Part shown: in pieces, positions 13,247-16,170 of the stretch
How positions within the stretch are numbered: position 1 is the first letter of the stretch
Layout of the letters: the number at the start of each line of letters is the position of its first letter
Assembly: GCA_023228725.1 (NCBI GenBank)
Contig: JALOAQ010000070.1
Location: 1 to 16,170, forward strand
DNA length: 16,170 nucleotides
DNA from: Bacteroidales bacterium
Lineage (GTDB): Bacteria > Bacteroidota > Bacteroidia > Bacteroidales > ML635J-15
Direction of reading: 5' to 3'
Position numbers and translations under genes: made by a program
Notes under the pieces: model-generated
The model's database searches: none
Told to the model about the DNA's origin: nothing
What the model saw: the letters and a program-made list of their open reading frames with translations, nothing else

Positions 13247-14827
13247 ATGGCAGACATTAAACCATCAGAAGTATCACAAATTTTAAAACAACAATTAGAA
13301 GGTTTAAGTTTAAAAACAAACCTTGAAGAAGTTGGAACTGTTTTACAAATTGGAGACGGTATTGCTCGTATTCATGGCTTGGATAATGTTCAAGCAAATG
13401 AATTAATAGAATTTGAAAATGGAGTTAAAGGTATAGTTTTAAATCTTGAAGAAGATAACGTAGGAGCTGTGCTTTTAGGACGTAGTGAAGATATTAAAGA
13501 AGGCAATATTGTAAAACGATTAAGACGTATTGCCTCAGTTATGGTAGGTGAAGAAATGTTAGGCAGGGTAGTTAATACTATTGGCGAAGCATTGGACGGT
13601 AAAGGGCCTATTGGTGGCGAACTTTACGAAATGCCTTTAGAAAGAGTTGCCCCCGGTGTGATTTTTCGTCAACCTGTAACAGAGCCTTTGCAAACAGGTA
13701 TTAAAGCCATAGACTCTATGATACCTATTGGGCGTGGACAAAGAGAGCTTATTATTGGAGACCGCCAAACTGGTAAAACTGCAATTGCAATAGATACTAT
13801 TATCAATCAAAAATCATTTTATGATAATGGAGAACCTGTATATTGCATTTATGTTGCAATTGGTCAAAAAGGTTCTACAGTTGCTAGTATTGCACGAACT
13901 TTAGAAGAAGCAGGTGCTTTAGATTATACGGTTATTGTTACAGCTTCTGCCTCCGACCCAGCAGCTATGCAGTTTTATGCCCCATTTGCTGGTTGTGCTA
14001 TAGGCGAATATTTTAGAGATACTGGTCGTCCTGCATTAATTATTTATGACGACTTATCTAAACAAGCAGTTTCTTATCGTGAAGTATCTCTGTTGTTAAG
14101 AAGACCTCCAGGTCGTGAAGCTTATCCAGGTGATGTTTTCTATTTGCACTCTAGATTACTTGAAAGAGCTGCTAAAATTATTCAATCTGATGAGATTGCT
14201 GCAAAAATGAACGACTTGCCTGAAAGTATCAGACACAAAGTTAAAGGTGGGGGTTCACTTACAGCTCTTCCGATAATTGAAACCCAAGCAGGTGATATTT
14301 CTGCATATATTCCAACAAACGTAATTTCAATTACAGATGGACAAATTTTCTTAGAGTCTGATTTGTTTAATGCAGGTATCCGTCCAGCTATTAATGTTGG
14401 TGTTTCTGTATCACGAGTAGGAGGTAATGCTCAAATCAAATGTATGAAAAAAATTGCAGGAACTTTAAAAATTGACCAAGCTCAATTTGAAGAACTTGAA
14501 TCTTTCTCTAAATTTGGCTCTGACCTTGATGCTGTTACGCTTGCAGTTTTAGATAAGGGTAGAAAAAATGTGGAAATATTAAAACAAGGACAATATTCAC
14601 CAGTTAGTGTAGAAAATCAAGCTGCAATTATTTTTTGTGGAACAAATGCTTTGTTAAGACATGTACCACTCAATAAAATTAGTGAATTTGAAACTGAATA
14701 TATTGATTATCTAAATTTAAACCATAAAGATATTATGGAGAGATTAGCAACAGGTGAATATAGTGATGAAATTACTGATGTTTTAACAAAAGTTGCTAAA
14801 GAATTTTCAGATAAATATAAAAATTAA
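13247..14827 (+). CDS. atpA: F0F1 ATP synthase subunit alpha
   Basis: Alpha is the non-catalytic nucleotide-binding subunit of the F1 hexamer. The N-terminal beta-barrel has LQIGDGIARIHGLDNV. The Walker A loop GDRQTGKT is at 171-178. The Walker B region is ALIIYDDLSKQAVSYREVSL. The alpha-type signature PGREAYPGDVFYLHSRLLER and the SVSRVGG motif follow. The 526-residue length is normal. The start is ATG at 13247; atpG starts 8 nt after the stop. No atpD follows, unlike the common alpha-gamma-beta-epsilon order. Confidence 0.98.
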   Translation: MADIKPSEVSQILKQQLEGLSLKTNLEEVGTVLQIGDGIARIHGLDNVQANELIEFENGVKGIVLNLEEDNVGAVLLGRSEDIKEGNIVKRLRRIASVMVGEEMLGRVVNTIGEALDGKGPIGGELYEMPLERVAPGVIFRQPVTEPLQTGIKAIDSMIPIGRGQRELIIGDRQTGKTAIAIDTIINQKSFYDNGEPVYCIYVAIGQKGSTVASIARTLEEAGALDYTVIVTASASDPAAMQFYAPFAGCAIGEYFRDTGRPALIIYDDLSKQAVSYREVSLLLRRPPGREAYPGDVFYLHSRLLERAAKIIQSDEIAAKMNDLPESIRHKVKGGGSLTALPIIETQAGDISAYIPTNVISITDGQIFLESDLFNAGIRPAINVGVSVSRVGGNAQIKCMKKIAGTLKIDQAQFEELESFSKFGSDLDAVTLAVLDKGRKNVEILKQGQYSPVSVENQAAIIFCGTNALLRHVPLNKISEFETEYIDYLNLNHKDIMERLATGEYSDEITDVLTKVAKEFSDKYKN

Positions 14828-14835
14828 ACTAATTC

Positions 14836-15711
14836 ATGTCAGGATTAAAAGATATACGTAATAGAATTGCTTCTGTAAAATCAACCAGACAGATTACTTC
14901 AGCCATGAAAATGGTTTCTGCAGCCAAGTTAAAAAAGGCTCAAAATATGCTGGTGCAAATTAGACCTTATTCTGATAAGCTTAAAGAGGTTTTACAAGAA
15001 GTAAGCTCGGGTTTAGATAAAAATCATAATAATATTTTTATAAACGAAACTGAATCTAAGTCTGTTTTAATTGTACTTATGGCCTCAAATAGAGGGCTTT
15101 GTGGTGCATTTAATACAAATATTTGTAAAAAAGCTATTAGTTATGTAAACGAAAATTATTCAGAACAAGCAGAGCAAGGAAATGTTAAATTCTATTGCAT
15201 TGGGAAAAAAGCTGTTGATTATATTAAAAAGACAAAATTTGAAATTTATAAAAGTGAGATTGAAATCTTTGATAATTTAACTTATTCTAACACTAATAAT
15301 ATTAGTGAGTCCTTGATGGAAATATTTGCTAATGAGGAGTTTGATAGGATAGACTTAGTTTATAATAATTTTCAAAATGCTGCTGTTCACAAACAAATTG
15401 TAGAGCAGTATTTACCTATGACAATAGAAGTAGAAGAAAGGCTTTTTCCTTCCGACTATATATTTGAGCCTGGAATTAATGATATTTTGGACGAAATGAT
15501 TCCAAAATTTTTAAAAACACAATTTTATAAAACTATTTTAGACACAAACGCAGCAGAACATGGAGCTAGAATGACAGCTATGCATCAAGCAACTGATAAT
15601 GCTACAGAAATGATTAAGGATTTAACTTTAATGTATAATAAGGCTCGTCAAGCTTCTATTACTAACGAAATATTAGAAATTACTAGTGGAGCAGAAGCTC
15701 TTAAAGGATAA
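14836..15711 (+). CDS. atpG: F0F1 ATP synthase subunit gamma
   Basis: Gamma is the central rotating shaft of F1. Both coiled-coil ends are clear: the N-terminal KDIRNRIASVKSTRQITSAM with MVSAAKLKKAQ, and the C-terminal ARMTAMHQATDNATEMIKDL with NKARQASITNEILEI. The middle has MASNRGLCGAFNTNI. The 291 residues are usual for Bacteroidota. It is the last gene of the operon in this window and is followed by a converging gene and a bidirectional hairpin, so beta and epsilon (atpD, atpC) are not part of this operon. Confidence 0.97.
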   Translation: MSGLKDIRNRIASVKSTRQITSAMKMVSAAKLKKAQNMLVQIRPYSDKLKEVLQEVSSGLDKNHNNIFINETESKSVLIVLMASNRGLCGAFNTNICKKAISYVNENYSEQAEQGNVKFYCIGKKAVDYIKKTKFEIYKSEIEIFDNLTYSNTNNISESLMEIFANEEFDRIDLVYNNFQNAAVHKQIVEQYLPMTIEVEERLFPSDYIFEPGINDILDEMIPKFLKTQFYKTILDTNAAEHGARMTAMHQATDNATEMIKDLTLMYNKARQASITNEILEITSGAEALKG

Positions 15712-15742
15712 AAAAAGCTAAGTTTTAAACCAGCTTATTTTT
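15711..15742. terminator. Bidirectional terminator between atpG and the serine hydrolase
   Basis: AAGCT (15715-15719) pairs with AGCTT (15732-15736), with A runs on one side and T runs on the other. On the minus strand the stem is followed by a run of T residues, and on the + strand by ATTTTT. It fits a shared terminator for convergent genes. The stem is only 5 bp, with possible weak inner pairing. Confidence 0.5.
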
Positions 15743-15750
15743 AGAGATTT

Positions 15751-16170
15751 TTAATTTGCAATAAATGCATCATAAATAATTTGATGAGTTTTTCTAATAA
15801 TATTTTGCCTAAAAATACCTCCATTTTTCACATCCGGGTGTACGCGATTAGATAAAAACACATATATTATTTCATTTTCAGGGTCAATCCACAATGCACA
15901 ACCTGTAAAACCAGTATGACCATAAGTTTTTAAAGAACAAGATTCAGCATTTAGGTTTTTTGTCGACACTTTATCAAAGCCCAATCCTCTATGATTTTCG
16001 GGTTGAGTAGAAGAAAACATTTTTATAGTATTTTGTTTTAAATATCTTTTTCCTCCATAAGTTCCTCCATTTAGCCACATTTGTCCAAGTATTCCCAAGT
16101 CAGAGGCGGTAGAAAATAAGCCAGCATTTCCTGATATTCCACCTAACATTGCTGCCGAAGGGTCATGCAC
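15751..16170 (-). CDS. Beta-lactamase-fold serine hydrolase, C-terminal part (5' partial)
   Basis: This is the C-terminal 139 residues of a class C beta-lactamase/PBP-like serine hydrolase. The frame is open through the right edge (the first codon is GTG = Val, as in the usual VHDPSAAMLGG), so the start lies outside the window. Visible motifs are HDPSAAMLGGISGNAGLFST and the HTGFTG motif, the counterpart of the KTG triad. They are followed by WIDPENEIIYVFLSNRVHP. The SxxK and YxN catalytic motifs would lie upstream and cannot be checked. In Bacteroidota this C-terminus is often fused to an N-terminal GH3 beta-N-acetylhexosaminidase domain, and the HDPSAAMLGG style points that way, but this is inference. 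The substrate is unknown; cell-wall recycling is possible. It is convergent with atpG. Confidence 0.85.
   Translation of the reverse strand: MHDPSAAMLGGISGNAGLFSTASDLGILGQMWLNGGTYGGKRYLKQNTIKMFSSTQPENHRGLGFDKVSTKNLNAESCSLKTYGHTGFTGCALWIDPENEIIYVFLSNRVHPDVKNGGIFRQNIIRKTHQIIYDAFIAN

Noticed and set aside
15751..16170. Start of the serine hydrolase at the GTG 16168-16170
   Set aside because: The catalytic SxxK and YxN motifs are missing and the sequence starts in the middle of the fold, so the gene continues beyond the window.
1..16170. tRNA or rRNA genes
   Set aside because: I saw no cloverleaf-like or rRNA-like sequence in any spacer; the spacers are short and AT-rich.

Overview
The window looks like a chromosomal segment from an AT-rich member of the Bacteroidota. 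The evidence is a surface protein with a type IX secretion (T9SS) C-terminal sorting domain, TAnnTTTG-type promoter boxes, few Shine-Dalgarno sequences, the ribosomal order rplM-rpsI-rpsB-tsf, and an ATP synthase operon that starts with a bactofilin and lacks atpD/atpC. I cannot name genus or species from sequence alone.

Layout. (1) Position 1-2396, + strand: the 3' part of a large secreted adhesin-like protein with Ig-like and PKD repeats, cut by the left edge. (2) 2397-4430: a cassette-like stretch. A Schlafen AlbA_2-type (COG2865-like) regulator gene, minus strand, lies between two direct copies of a ~206-bp non-coding repeat, and the distal copy supplies the stop codon and last codons of miaB. 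(3) 4419-8604, minus strand: miaB, then the translation genes, read as rplM-rpsI-rpsB-tsf, with a clear terminator after tsf and a good promoter before rplM. (4) 8869-9558, minus strand: a Crp/Fnr-family regulator with an N-terminal cysteine cluster, divergent from (5) 9693-15711, + strand: bactofilin - atpZ-like - small membrane protein - atpB - atpE - [hairpin] - atpF - atpH - atpA - atpG. (6) 15751-16170, minus strand, convergent: the C-terminal end of a beta-lactamase-fold serine hydrolase, cut by the right edge.

How the genes work together. The + strand operon encodes the F0 sector (a, c, b), the delta stator subunit and the alpha and gamma subunits of F1. Beta and epsilon must be encoded elsewhere. 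A strong stem-loop with a U-tract directly after atpE probably lowers read-through, which would fit the high c-subunit stoichiometry. The ribosomal cluster is a normal housekeeping operon. MiaB modifies tRNA.

No clearly new multi-gene system is visible. The region most worth a second look is the repeat-bounded AlbA_2 gene at 2401-4430. Its flanking repeats look MITE-like, with internal inverted arms, and its coding region carries an in-frame 12-bp tandem array encoding an Asn-Val-Gly-Ala/Val repeat between the ATPase-like and winged-helix parts. Other items are the candidate rplM leader, the atpE-atpF attenuator, and a possible small ORF overlapping the end of the AlbA_2 gene.
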